Part shown: positions 47,778 to 56,318 of the stretch, piece after piece
Position numbering within the stretch: position 1 is the stretch's first letter
How the letters are laid out: every line of letters starts with the position of its first letter
Source: a gamma proteobacterium HTCC2207
Lineage (GTDB): Bacteria > Pseudomonadota > Gammaproteobacteria > Pseudomonadales > Porticoccaceae
DNA: 64,000 nucleotides
Direction: 5' to 3'
Assembly (NCBI GenBank): GCA_000153445.1
Contig: CH672397.1
Coordinates: 166,710-230,709 of the forward strand
Position numbers and translations under genes: made by a program
The notes under the pieces: model-generated
Told to the model about the DNA's origin: nothing
The model's database searches: none
The model's input: the letters and a program-made list of their open reading frames with translations, nothing else

Positions 47778-48797
47778 ATGACCGATATTTCAGTTGATAG
47801 TGCATCAAGTAGATACCGCATCTATGGTGCCGAATTATCACCCTACTCAGTTAAGGTGCGCTCCTACTTTCGCTTTAAACAGATTCCCCACCAGTGGATT
47901 ATTCGCAGCACTGACACCATGGACGACTTCGCAAAATTCGCCAAGTTACCCATTATTCCTCTAGTGGTTAGCCCGCAGCTTCAGGGTGCTCAGGATTCAA
48001 CTCTGATTATTCAGCACCTTGAATCAGAGCATCAAAAAGACAGCATCTATCCACAGGATACAACCGTTAACTTTATCTCCACTCTGCTAGAGGAGTTTGG
48101 TGATGAATGGGGTAATAAGTGGATGTTTCATTACCGCTGGGCTCGGGATATCGATCAGCTTGCCTCGGCGCGACGCATTGCTCAGTTAACACAACCGGAT
48201 GCCAATGCTGAGCAACTAGACCAACTAACCGAGCAAGTGCGTCTGCGCATGACCGGCCGAGTTTGGTTTGTCGGGTCTAATCCAGAGACCGCACCGCAGA
48301 TCGAAGCCTCCCTGCATCTGGCTCTCAAACAACTTGAAGTACATTTAGAATCACGCGCCTATCTCCTTGGTGACCGGCCCTCATTTGGCGACTTTAGCCT
48401 TTGGGGCCAGCTCTATAATGTCTGGACCGACCCCACTAATTGCGCCCTGATCGAAGCCACAATGCCCAACCTACTGGCCTGGATTCAACGTATGCTGTGG
48501 CCACGTATAGAAGGTGACTTTGAAACGTGGGAAACATTAAAACCAACACTAAAGCCCTTTATCAAGGCGCAGATTGGCGACCTATTCCTGCCCTGGACTC
48601 AGGCCAATGCCGAAGCCATTGCTCAGGGTAAAGCCGAATTTTCAGTGCAGTTAAATGGTCAGACCTGGACGCAAAAACCTCAAAAGTACCACGCTAAGTC
48701 CTATCAGGTGCTGCGTGAAAAATACGCGGCCCTCAACAGTGATCAGGCAACCAATGAGCTACTACAAAAAACCGGTTGTCTCGGCGCACTTATCTAA
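47778..48797 (+). CDS. Glutathione S-transferase family protein
   Basis: 339 residues. N-terminal thioredoxin-like domain (YGAELSPYSVKVRSYFRFKQIPHQW; PIIPLVV with cis-proline), and a helical C-terminal domain (SRAYLLGDRPSFGDFSLWGQLY). About 70 extra residues at the end (TQKPQKYHAKSYQVLREKYAAL) are a recurrent extension. The reaction is unknown. AGGAG precedes the ATG. It may act in detoxification beside the crotonase. Confidence 0.85.
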   Translation: MTDISVDSASSRYRIYGAELSPYSVKVRSYFRFKQIPHQWIIRSTDTMDDFAKFAKLPIIPLVVSPQLQGAQDSTLIIQHLESEHQKDSIYPQDTTVNFISTLLEEFGDEWGNKWMFHYRWARDIDQLASARRIAQLTQPDANAEQLDQLTEQVRLRMTGRVWFVGSNPETAPQIEASLHLALKQLEVHLESRAYLLGDRPSFGDFSLWGQLYNVWTDPTNCALIEATMPNLLAWIQRMLWPRIEGDFETWETLKPTLKPFIKAQIGDLFLPWTQANAEAIAQGKAEFSVQLNGQTWTQKPQKYHAKSYQVLREKYAALNSDQATNELLQKTGCLGALI

Positions 48798-48873
48798 GCG
48801 CAGCAGATCAAACTCGTCTTTAAAGCACCCAGTCTAGAAATAGAGACTTTTCTCGACTTTTTCTCGGTGCGCC

Positions 48874-48901
48874 ATTGAAATTCTTTTTGTTGACCCCATT
48901 T
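48874..48901 (+). promoter_or_regulatory. Sigma-32 (heat-shock) type promoter of hslVU
   Basis: ATTGAAA (48874-48880), 13-bp spacer, CCCCATTT (48894-48901). It matches the RpoH consensus CTTGAAA-N11-16-CCCCATNT in all but one base. It lies 29 nt upstream of hslV, which is heat-induced in enteric bacteria. Confidence 0.8.
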
Positions 48902-48930
48902 CTAACAGCATCAATAAAAGGAGTAAGCTC

Positions 48931-49476
48931 GTGGAACAGTACCGCGGAACAACCATTCTTTCAGTGCGTCGAAATGGCAAAGTTGTGATTGGCGGCGATG
49001 GCCAGGTCAGTCTTGGCAACACCGTTATGAAGGGCAATGCACGCAAAGTCAGACGCCTGTACAACGATAAAGTCATCGCCGGTTTTGCCGGTGGCACCGC
49101 CGACGCCTTCACCCTATTTGAACGCTTTGAAGCCAAGCTCGAACAGCATCAGGGCAACCTTACCCGCGCCGCTGTAGAACTGGCCAAAGACTGGCGCAGT
49201 GACCGCATCCTGCGCAAACTCGAAGCGCTTCTGGCGGTGGCAGACAGTGAAGCTTCATTGATCATTACCGGTAATGGTGATGTGATTCAGCCAGAAGATG
49301 ACCTTATCGCCATTGGATCTGGTGGCCCCTTTGCCCAATCTGCTGCCCGAGCTCTGCTCGATAACACCGAGATGAGCGCCCGAGACATTGTTGAACAGGG
49401 CCTCAAAATCGCCGGTGATATTTGTATCTACACCAATCACAATCGTACTCTCGAAGAGCTCGATAGCAACGTTTAA
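48931..49476 (+). CDS. hslV: ATP-dependent protease peptidase subunit HslV
   Basis: 181 residues. The proteasome-beta-like protease; the catalytic threonine is in [31 protein letters not shown]. Here a six-residue propeptide (MEQYRG) precedes Thr7, which must be removed to free it. The GTG start follows AAGGAG. Two rings of HslV dock with HslU to degrade unfolded proteins. Heat-shock control is supported by the promoter at 48874. A 27-bp tandem array separates it from hslU. Confidence 0.97.
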   Translation: MEQYRGTTILSVRRNGKVVIGGDGQVSLGNTVMKGNARKVRRLYNDKVIAGFAGGTADAFTLFERFEAKLEQHQGNLTRAAVELAKDWRSDRILRKLEALLAVADSEASLIITGNGDVIQPEDDLIAIGSGGPFAQSAARALLDNTEMSARDIVEQGLKIAGDICIYTNHNRTLEELDSNV

Positions 49477-49539
49477 ATGCCATCAGCCACACCGATCAAA
49501 AGAGTGCGATTAACAGGCTGCAATAAAATGGTGCCTGCG

Positions 49540-49640
49540 GCGTCTCCGAAAACAAAGCCGCCCACAGCGTCTCGTAATAAATAGATGCCGACAGCGTCTC
49601 GTAACAATTAGGTGCCCACAGCGTCACGTAACAAAAAGGA
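49540..49640. repeat. 27-bp tandem repeat between hslV and hslU
   Basis: Units starting at 49540, 49567, 49594 and 49621, each beginning GCGTCTC (or GCGTCAC) and ending GCCCACA or similar. The last partial unit supplies AAAAAGG, the likely hslU ribosome-binding site. Confidence 0.85.
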
Positions 49641-49646
49641 ATACAA

Positions 49647-50975
49647 ATGTCTCAAATGACCCCCCGAGAAATCGTTCACGAACTCAACCGCCATATTATT
49701 GGTCAAGACGACGCCAAGCGCTCAGTGGCCATTGCCCTGCGCAATCGCTGGCGTCGTGCTCAGCTCGACGACGACATGCGCAATGAAGTCACACCAAAAA
49801 ATATTCTCATGATCGGCCCCACCGGCGTGGGTAAAACCGAGATAGCGCGACGCCTTGCGCGTCTCGCCAATGCGCCCTTTGTGAAAGTCGAAGCAACAAA
49901 ATTTACCGAAGTCGGCTATGTGGGCAAAGACGTTGAATCGATTATTCGCGATCTGGTGGAAACCGCGGTCAAACAAGTGCGCGAACAAGAGATCAAGAAG
50001 GTAGAACAGCGTGCTATGGACTCTGCCGAAGAGCGTATTCTCGATGTACTGTTACCCCCAGCGCGGAGTACTGATGGCCAGTCTGAGCAGACGAGTTCAA
50101 CGCGACAGATCTTCCGCAAAAAACTCCGCGAAGGCGCGCTCAATGACAAAGAGATTGAAATAGAACTCAGCCAAACTGCAGCCGGTGTCGAAATTATGGC
50201 GCCTCCAGGTATGGAAGAAATGACCTCACAGCTGCAAAATATGTTTAGCAGCATGGGTAAAGGCAAAACAGTCACGCGCAAACTCACTGTTGCCGAGGCG
50301 CTGAAAAACCTTAAAGAAGAGGAAGCCGCCAAGCTGATTAATGAAGAAGAGATCAAAGCCGCAGCTGTAAGTACCGCAGAACAAAATGGCATAGTCTTTC
50401 TCGATGAAATCGACAAAGTCTGTCGCCGCGGTGAAGCCAGCGGTGCCGATGTCTCTCGAGAAGGCGTGCAGCGGGATCTACTGCCACTTATCGAAGGCAG
50501 TACCGTCTCCACCAAATACGGCATGATCAAAACCGATCATATTTTATTTATCGCCTCAGGCGCCTTCCATCTGGCCAAGCCATCGGATCTCATTCCCGAG
50601 CTCCAGGGCCGACTGCCGATTCGTGTCGAACTAAACTCATTAAAAATCAATGATTTCGAACGTATTCTCACCGAACCCAAGGCGTCGCTCACCAAGCAAT
50701 ACTGCGAGTTGATGGCCACTGAAGGGGTGCAAATTAACTTTACCGAAGATGGCGTGCGGCGCATTGCCGAGATCGCCTTTGACGTCAATGAAGGCACTGA
50801 GAATATTGGCGCTCGACGCCTACATACCATTATGGAGCGACTACTCGAGGAGATTTCCTACGAAGCCTCTGAATTGGGTGCTAAAAAAGAAACCTTCTCC
50901 ATCGACAAAGCCTTTGTCGACAAACAGCTCGGTGAGCTAGCCGCCAATGAAGATCTAACCCGGTTTATTCTCTAA
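49647..50975 (+). CDS. hslU: ATP-dependent protease ATPase subunit HslU
   Basis: 442 residues, exact family size. AAA+ ATPase with Walker A GPTGVGKT (57-64), pore motif GYVGKD, Walker [10 protein letters not shown] and sensor 2 [16 protein letters not shown], ending in TRFIL, the tail that contacts HslV. The intermediate domain spans about residues 110-240. It unfolds substrates for HslV. Cotranscribed with hslV despite the repeat insertion between them (170 nt). Confidence 0.98.
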   Translation: MSQMTPREIVHELNRHIIGQDDAKRSVAIALRNRWRRAQLDDDMRNEVTPKNILMIGPTGVGKTEIARRLARLANAPFVKVEATKFTEVGYVGKDVESIIRDLVETAVKQVREQEIKKVEQRAMDSAEERILDVLLPPARSTDGQSEQTSSTRQIFRKKLREGALNDKEIEIELSQTAAGVEIMAPPGMEEMTSQLQNMFSSMGKGKTVTRKLTVAEALKNLKEEEAAKLINEEEIKAAAVSTAEQNGIVFLDEIDKVCRRGEASGADVSREGVQRDLLPLIEGSTVSTKYGMIKTDHILFIASGAFHLAKPSDLIPELQGRLPIRVELNSLKINDFERILTEPKASLTKQYCELMATEGVQINFTEDGVRRIAEIAFDVNEGTENIGARRLHTIMERLLEEISYEASELGAKKETFSIDKAFVDKQLGELAANEDLTRFIL

Positions 50976-50976
50976 T

Positions 50977-51384
50977 ATGAATCATGATCATAGTCATAAT
51001 CTGAACAGCACAGTGCCCCGACGCATCTCGGTCAATCAAACCAAAGATTGTCTGAGTATCGATTATACCGGGGATGTTCGCCATCAGTTACCGGCCGAGT
51101 ATCTGCGGGTGCTCTCCCCCAGTGCCGAAGTGCGCGGTCATGGCAAGGGGCAGGAAGTGCTGCAGTTTGGCAAGCGCCTGGTGACCATTGATAAGATCAG
51201 CCAGTCCGGCAACTACGCTATTCAGATCTTTTTTAATGATGGGCATGACTCGGGGATCTTTACCTGGGACTATCTTTACGATCTCGGCGCTAACTATGAC
51301 AGCCATTGGGCTATCTATTTAGAAACCCTGAATCAGGCCGGTCAGAGTCGCGATGCGGATACGCAGGTGGTAAAACTGGTATAG
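50977..51384 (+). CDS. DUF971 domain protein
   Basis: 135 residues. The pattern LSIDYTGDVRHQLPAEYLRVLSPSAEVRGHG and QIFFNDGHDSGIFTWDYLYDLG marks DUF971, the domain also found at the N-terminus of gamma-butyrobetaine hydroxylases. It starts 1 nt after hslU and is likely cotranscribed. This position next to hslVU is widely conserved, suggesting a link to protein quality control; the function is unknown. Confidence 0.87.
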   Translation: MNHDHSHNLNSTVPRRISVNQTKDCLSIDYTGDVRHQLPAEYLRVLSPSAEVRGHGKGQEVLQFGKRLVTIDKISQSGNYAIQIFFNDGHDSGIFTWDYLYDLGANYDSHWAIYLETLNQAGQSRDADTQVVKLV

Positions 51385-51487
51385 GCATAAAGCCGGTCAT
51401 TCAGCCCCGTGCATTTGCTGATAGCCATACCTAAATGGCCGAACTGTCGCTACAATAGGCCTCCATTATTTAACGATAGCTGGCTCT

Positions 51488-52234
51488 ATGTCTGACAAAA
51501 CCACCCACTTTGGTTACCAAACCGTTAACAGCGAAGAAAAGGCCGGCAAAGTCGCCGAGGTCTTTCACTCCGTTGCATCCAGCTACGATCTGATGAATGA
51601 CCTGATGTCTGCGGGTATCCACCGCCTGTGGAAACGCGTCACCATCGAGATGTCCGGTGTACGTCGCGGCCACAAAGTATTGGATATAGCTGGCGGCACC
51701 GGTGATCTGGCGGCAAAATTTTCGCGCATTGTCGGCAGCGATGGATTAGTTGTGCTGGCGGATATCAATGACTCCATGCTCAAGGTCGGCCGTGACCGCC
51801 TGCTCGATCGCGGTATCGCCAACAATATTCAATTCGCTCAGGCCAATGCTCAGTATCTACCGTTCCCAGACAATAGCTTCGATGTGATTACCATCGCCTT
51901 TGGCCTGCGCAATGTCACTGACAAAGAGATGGCTCTGCGCTCCATGTATCGTGTGCTCAAGCCCGGCGGGAAGCTGCTGGTGTTAGAGTTCTCGAAACCA
52001 CCGAGCACGGTCCTATCGAAGATCTATGATGGCTACTCGTTTAATATCCTACCCAAATTAGGCAAGCTGTTTGCCAGTGACGCGGACAGCTACCAATATC
52101 TCGCGGAATCGATTCGCATGCACCCAGATCAAGAAACATTGATGGGAATGGTCGAAGAAGCCGGCTTCAGCAACTGTGACTACCACAATATGACCGGCGG
52201 CATTGTTGCTCTGCACCGCGGGGTTAAAGCCTAG
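51488..52234 (+). CDS. ubiE: UbiE, ubiquinone/menaquinone C-methyltransferase
   Basis: 248 residues. SAM-binding motif [15 protein letters not shown], then [17 protein letters not shown] and [38 protein letters not shown], diagnostic of UbiE. It C-methylates the demethylquinone ring in ubiquinone synthesis. Its stop overlaps the start of ubiJ, beginning the ubiE-ubiJ-ubiB unit. Confidence 0.97.
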   Translation: MSDKTTHFGYQTVNSEEKAGKVAEVFHSVASSYDLMNDLMSAGIHRLWKRVTIEMSGVRRGHKVLDIAGGTGDLAAKFSRIVGSDGLVVLADINDSMLKVGRDRLLDRGIANNIQFAQANAQYLPFPDNSFDVITIAFGLRNVTDKEMALRSMYRVLKPGGKLLVLEFSKPPSTVLSKIYDGYSFNILPKLGKLFASDADSYQYLAESIRMHPDQETLMGMVEEAGFSNCDYHNMTGGIVALHRGVKA

Positions 52235-52905
52235 TGTTTTTTTCCGCACTCCAGTCCGGCGCATTTGAAACAGCGGAAACTCTGATCAATAGCGCGCTCA
52301 AGTATGACCCGGCATCACTGCGAAAAATGGGTGAATTGGAAGGCAAGCTGTTGCTTGTTGAGAGCAGTGTTCCGCCACTCAAGCTGGCCATGGAAACCAA
52401 TAATCAGGGCATTGTGCTGCACAGTAACTGGCAGGATAAAGCCGACACCACGGTGTCTGGCTCACTGATTTCAATTCTTGGGCTAGCCGCTAATCAAGGG
52501 GCTCAGGCATCCTTCTCTGGAACCGGCGTCAACGTCTCCGGAGACCTTAATTTTTTATTAGAAATCAATAATTTAATGGCTAATATTAATGTAGATTGGG
52601 AAGGTATTCTAGGCGCGATTATTGGCGATATCCCCGCGCATTTGATGGCCGAAAAGCTACGCAGATCAGCATCATTAGCCAAAGACGCCGGCCAGCGAGC
52701 AAAGTCCGCGGCGGCTGAAGTGGCCCAGGAAGAGTTGCGAGTCACGCCTACCTCACCCGAGTTTGATGGCTTCTCTCAGCAGGTGCGCGAACTCTCCAGC
52801 GGTGTCGAACGAGCTGCTGCACGAATCAATAAAAACCGTCAGATTCTCAGCCAAATATTGGCCGGGAAAGACCGCTCAACAGAACCAAAGGGGACTCAGT
52901 CTTGA
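52234..52905 (+). CDS. ubiJ: UbiJ, SCP2-domain ubiquinone accessory factor
   Basis: 223 residues. N-terminal SCP2-like lipid-binding domain (about 25-115; [56 protein letters not shown]) and a C-terminal coiled coil ([20 protein letters not shown]). It supports aerobic ubiquinone synthesis as part of the Ubi metabolon with UbiK. The GTG start overlaps the ubiE TAG; the end overlaps ubiB by 4 bp. Confidence 0.92.
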   Translation: MFFSALQSGAFETAETLINSALKYDPASLRKMGELEGKLLLVESSVPPLKLAMETNNQGIVLHSNWQDKADTTVSGSLISILGLAANQGAQASFSGTGVNVSGDLNFLLEINNLMANINVDWEGILGAIIGDIPAHLMAEKLRRSASLAKDAGQRAKSAAAEVAQEELRVTPTSPEFDGFSQQVRELSSGVERAAARINKNRQILSQILAGKDRSTEPKGTQS

Positions 52906-54530
52906 TCCGTTTTCGTCGCCTAATGGCGATTGCTTTAGTGGTTTTTCGCTACCGCCTCGACACCCTATTAGACAAAAGTAAAACCCCACTGCCATTGCGT
53001 CTAATGCTGTCGCCGGCCATTCTCTGGGGCAAACCCAAAGTCAGTCGCGGTGAACGATTGCGCAAAGCACTGGAGAGCCTAGGCCCGATATTTGTTAAAT
53101 TGGGTCAACTGCTGTCCACCAGACCAGATCTTGTACCAGCTGATATCTGCACCGAACTAACTAATTTGCAAGACAATGTCGCACCCTTCGATTCAGATAA
53201 GTTCCGCCAGATTGTCGAGCAGGCGCTGGGCAGCAGTGTCGATGAGATTTTTCTGCGTTTTGAAAAAGAGCCTTTGGCCTCTGCCTCTGTGGCCCAGGTT
53301 CACGCCGCGACGTTAAAGGACGGCAGCGATGTTGTGGTAAAAGCGGTGCGTCCGAATATTGAACAAACCATCAGCAAAGATATCGCGTTGATGTATACCC
53401 TGGCGCGACTACTGGCCAAGTACAGCCAGGATGGCCGTCGTTTGCGGCCGGTGGAAGTGATTGCCGATTATGAGCAGGTCATCTACGACGAGCTCAATCT
53501 CCAGGCCGAAGGCGCCAATGCCTCGCTATTGAGGCACAATTTCGACGGTTCACCCCTGCTCTATGTCCCCAAGATAAACTGGGACTACTCCAACGAGAAA
53601 GTACTGGTTATGGAGCGTATTTACGGCACGCCAGTAACCAATATCAGCGATCTCGAAGCTGCTGGCATCGACTTTAAGTTGCTTGCGGAGCGCGGCGTTG
53701 AAATCTTTTTTACCCAGGTGTTCGAGCACAACTTCTTCCATGCGGATATGCACCCGGGCAATATCTTTGTCGACACCCGCAATCCAAGCAAGCCCTCTTA
53801 TATCGGCATCGACTGCGCGATTATGGGGTCTCTGAGCAAAGAAGATCAGTACTATATGGCGCGCAATCTGATCGCCATTTTCCAGCGCGACTACCGCAAG
53901 GTTGCCGAGCTGCATATTCGCTCTGGCTGGGTGCCAAAAACTACCCCAGTGAATGAATTTACCGGGGCTATCCGCGCGGTATGCGAACCTATTTTCCAGC
54001 GCCCGCTAAATGAAATTTCTCTGGGCCATATGCTAATCAGTCTGTTTACCACGGCGCGGCGCTTTAATATGGAAGTGCAGCCCTCACTGGTGCTGTTGCA
54101 AAAGACCCTGCTGAATATCGAGGGCCTGGGTCGCCAGCTCTACCCGCAGCTAGATCTCTGGACTACGGCTAAGCCATTTTTGGATCGCTGGTTAAAACAG
54201 CGCTACTCACCAAAGAGCCTGTTTAACCAATTTAAACAGCTGGCGCCAGACTGGCTGGAACAGCTTCCAGAGATCCCTCCGCTAATCTACTCGGCGCTTA
54301 AGACCGCTCAGCAAACAGCAGAGAATCCCGCGGTGACAACTGTGGTAACCACGTCAGCGCCTATGGCAAAGCAACAGCCATTGCGCCGCTTAATCCCCTG
54401 GCTCAGCGCTGCCGCGGTAGGCGTGGGTTTCGGTCTAGCGGTTTCTAGCTGGACTGAGTCGCTGGCACAGGTGCCAGTTATCAGTCTGACACTGGTTGGC
54501 GTTGGATTATTGGTACTGCTGCTGCGCTAA
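52902..54530 (+). CDS. ubiB: UbiB, atypical protein kinase-like ubiquinone factor
   Basis: 542 residues. ABC1/ADCK-type kinase fold: KxGQ motif as [16 protein letters not shown], the alanine-rich loop [16 protein letters not shown] lysine, HADMHPGNI and [10 protein letters not shown] metal motif. Two C-terminal transmembrane segments ([36 protein letters not shown]). Needed for ubiquinone synthesis. A TTG at 52902 is used because it couples to the ubiJ stop; an ATG seven codons later is the alternative. Confidence 0.95.
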   Translation: MIRFRRLMAIALVVFRYRLDTLLDKSKTPLPLRLMLSPAILWGKPKVSRGERLRKALESLGPIFVKLGQLLSTRPDLVPADICTELTNLQDNVAPFDSDKFRQIVEQALGSSVDEIFLRFEKEPLASASVAQVHAATLKDGSDVVVKAVRPNIEQTISKDIALMYTLARLLAKYSQDGRRLRPVEVIADYEQVIYDELNLQAEGANASLLRHNFDGSPLLYVPKINWDYSNEKVLVMERIYGTPVTNISDLEAAGIDFKLLAERGVEIFFTQVFEHNFFHADMHPGNIFVDTRNPSKPSYIGIDCAIMGSLSKEDQYYMARNLIAIFQRDYRKVAELHIRSGWVPKTTPVNEFTGAIRAVCEPIFQRPLNEISLGHMLISLFTTARRFNMEVQPSLVLLQKTLLNIEGLGRQLYPQLDLWTTAKPFLDRWLKQRYSPKSLFNQFKQLAPDWLEQLPEIPPLIYSALKTAQQTAENPAVTTVVTTSAPMAKQQPLRRLIPWLSAAAVGVGFGLAVSSWTESLAQVPVISLTLVGVGLLVLLLR

Positions 54531-54599
54531 TGGTTTTACTGTTGTTGACCAAAAACAACTGCCATAATTCTTAAACCTATTATTAAGGCCTTTTTAGAT

Positions 54600-54977
54600 A
54601 TGAGTTTTCTAGACCACATTAGCTGGAACAGCGACGGGCTGGTTCCCGCCATTGCTCAGGATGCAGCAACCGGCCGCATATTGATGATGGCGTGGATGAA
54701 TGCCGAAGCTCTGCAACTCAGCGTCGACGAGCAACGAGCCGTGTACTGGTCGCGATCACGAAACAAGCTCTGGCGCAAAGGCGAAGAGTCTGGCCATGTG
54801 CAGCTTATTAAAGAGTTGCAACTCGACTGCGATAGCGATGTGATTGTGATGCAGGTCGAACAGCTTGGTGGTATTGCCTGCCATACGGGCCGCGAATCGT
54901 GCTTTTACCGAGTGCTCGAGGACGGTGTCTGGAAAACTGTAGACCCTGTAATCAAAGATCCAAAGGATATTTACTAA
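54600..54977 (+). CDS. hisI: Phosphoribosyl-AMP cyclohydrolase
   Basis: 125 residues. [41 protein letters not shown] and [30 protein letters not shown] carry the zinc cysteines and magnesium aspartates. It opens the purine ring in the third step of histidine synthesis. Its stop overlaps the hisE start (TAATG). Confidence 0.97.
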   Translation: MSFLDHISWNSDGLVPAIAQDAATGRILMMAWMNAEALQLSVDEQRAVYWSRSRNKLWRKGEESGHVQLIKELQLDCDSDVIVMQVEQLGGIACHTGRESCFYRVLEDGVWKTVDPVIKDPKDIY

Positions 54978-55333
54978 TGACAGATAAGCGATCCAGTGGC
55001 GATGTGTTGGCACAACTCTGTGCAGTGTTGGAAGCGCGCAAAGCTGCGTCTGCTGACGATTCCTATGTCGCCAGCCTGCACCGCAGCGGCCTAAACAAAA
55101 TCCTTGAGAAAGTCGGTGAAGAGAGTATCGAGACTATTTTGGCAGCGCGAGACGCTCAGGATAGCGGCGACAATACTAAGCTTATCTATGAGACAGCGGA
55201 CCTTTGGTTTCACAGCTTGGTTATGCTCTCCCACCTTGGTGAAGACGCTCAGGCTGTTCTGACGGAACTTGAGCGACGTTTTGATCTCTCTGGGCTGGAT
55301 GAAAAAGCGGCGCGAGACTCAGCAAAAGATTAA
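54977..55333 (+). CDS. hisE: Phosphoribosyl-ATP pyrophosphatase
   Basis: 118 residues, MazG-like fold. [31 protein letters not shown] and [16 protein letters not shown] supply the acidic metal-binding residues. It removes pyrophosphate from phosphoribosyl-ATP. The frame is open upstream into hisI, but the ATG at 54977 in the TAATG overlap and homology set the start. The hisI-hisE-tat order is standard for gammaproteobacteria. Confidence 0.97.
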   Translation: MTDKRSSGDVLAQLCAVLEARKAASADDSYVASLHRSGLNKILEKVGEESIETILAARDAQDSGDNTKLIYETADLWFHSLVMLSHLGEDAQAVLTELERRFDLSGLDEKAARDSAKD

Positions 55334-55364
55334 TATCATTGATTCATAGCGAAGGAGTATTGAG

Positions 55365-55571
55365 ATGGGTTTTGGATGGCAAGAACTACTGATAATTTTG
55401 GTGATTGTGGCGCTGGTTTTTGGCACAAAGAAATTGCGTGGCATTGGCTCAGATCTGGGCGGTGCGGTGAAAGGGTTTAAAGATTCTGTGGGCACTGATG
55501 AAGCTGGTGAAGATAAGGCTGCAGAGGCTGATACTAGCGTTAAGAAAGAGAGTGATAAACCGGAGGGTTGA
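55365..55571 (+). CDS. tatA: TatA, twin-arginine translocase pore subunit
   Basis: 68 residues. [24 protein letters not shown] forms the single helix; the [24 protein letters not shown] hinge and amphipathic helix are typical, followed by a charged tail. AAGGAG precedes the ATG. tatB and tatC, normally next, are missing: a repeat block and dnaE2 follow instead. They may be elsewhere in the genome. Confidence 0.95.
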   Translation: MGFGWQELLIILVIVALVFGTKKLRGIGSDLGGAVKGFKDSVGTDEAGEDKAAEADTSVKKESDKPEG

Positions 55572-55600
55572 TACTCTTGGGGCAGCTAATTAGCTTGATT

Positions 55601-55737
55601 GTCATCCTGACAGGGCCCTTTAATTTGTCATCCCGACAGAGCTCTTTAGTTTGTCATTCCGACAGAGCCCTTTAGTTTGTCATTCCGACAGAGCCCTTAA
55701 CTTGTCATTCCGACAGAGCGTAGCGACGAGGGATCTC
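55601..55737. repeat. Tandem array of the R1 end (25-26 bp) plus an R1 half
   Basis: Units starting at 55601, 55627, 55653, 55679 and 55704, each beginning GTCATTCCGACAGAGC (or close) and followed by CCTTTAGTTT. The last runs into the rest of R1, GTAGCGACGAGGGATCTC. The array starts 30 nt after tatA. Confidence 0.88.
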
Positions 55738-55765
55738 TTTGTTGGGCGTGGGCAAATCAATACAC

Positions 55766-55896
55766 ACCCTTTGCGATCGGTTCCATGAGTTTGCCATTCT
55801 CAGCGTTCGCGCAACTCGCTTACGCTCAAACACTGCGCTCTCTCTATCTGAAAATGACAAACTCATAAACGGGCCCTGATTGATCGCAAAGGGTCT
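55766..55896. repeat. R3 palindromic element
   Basis: ACCCTTTGCGATC (55766-55778) pairs perfectly with GATCGCAAAGGGT (55884-55896), and inside them ATGAGTTTGCCATTCTCAG pairs imperfectly with CTGAAAATGACAAACTCAT. It shares its arms with the R3 element at 27481-27552. Confidence 0.75.
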
Positions 55897-55932
55897 GCAT
55901 GGATTCGCGAAAAGATTGAGGGTGCTGATGGT

Positions 55933-56207
55933 AGATCTCTCACATGCGTTCGAGATGACATACCAGTTTGTTATCTCGACGCACAGCTTGACTATTCCAA
56001 CTCTGGCACAGAGCCTCTTTATTCTCGTCCCATCAGAGCCTCTTTATTGTCATCCCATCAGAGCCTCTTTATTGTCATCCCATCAGAGCCTCTTTATTGT
56101 CGTCCCATCAGAGCCTCTTTATTGTCATCCCATCAGAGCCTCTTTATTGTCGTCCCGACAGAGCCTCTTTATTGTCATCCCGACAGAGCGCAGCGACGAG
56201 GGATCTC
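55933..56207. repeat. R1 halves with a 25-bp tandem array of seven units
   Basis: R1 half GATCTCTCACATGCGTTCG...ATGACA at 55933-55960. Then seven 25-bp units starting at 56009, 56034, 56059, 56084, 56109, 56134 and 56159, each CAGAGCCTCTTTATTGTCAT plus five bases, running into an R1 half GTCATCCCGACAGAGCG...GGATCTC (56174-56207). It lies just upstream of the dnaE2 promoter. Confidence 0.9.
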
Positions 56208-56261
56208 AATACCTCTCAGTCGCTAGCAGCTGTACCATTACCTGAACCACAGCCAAAACCA

Positions 56262-56305
56262 TTTACAACCACAATAGAATCCTTATACTGTTTATCCATA
56301 CAGTA
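56262..56305 (+). promoter_or_regulatory. SOS promoter of dnaE2 with LexA box
   Basis: LexA box TACTGT-N8-ACAGTA at 56286-56305, a perfect match to the gammaproteobacterial consensus. It overlaps the -10 TATACT (56284-56289) of a promoter whose -35 is TTTACA (56262-56267), spacer 16 bp. It lies 13 nt before the dnaE2 ATG. LexA bound here would block RNA polymerase until DNA damage. Confidence 0.9.
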
Positions 56306-56318
56306 TTTGTACGCCATC

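Noticed and set aside
56097..56318. 74-codon N-terminal extension of dnaE2
   Set aside because: It is made of the 25-bp repeat array and lies upstream of the LexA-controlled promoter; DnaE2 homology starts at 56319.
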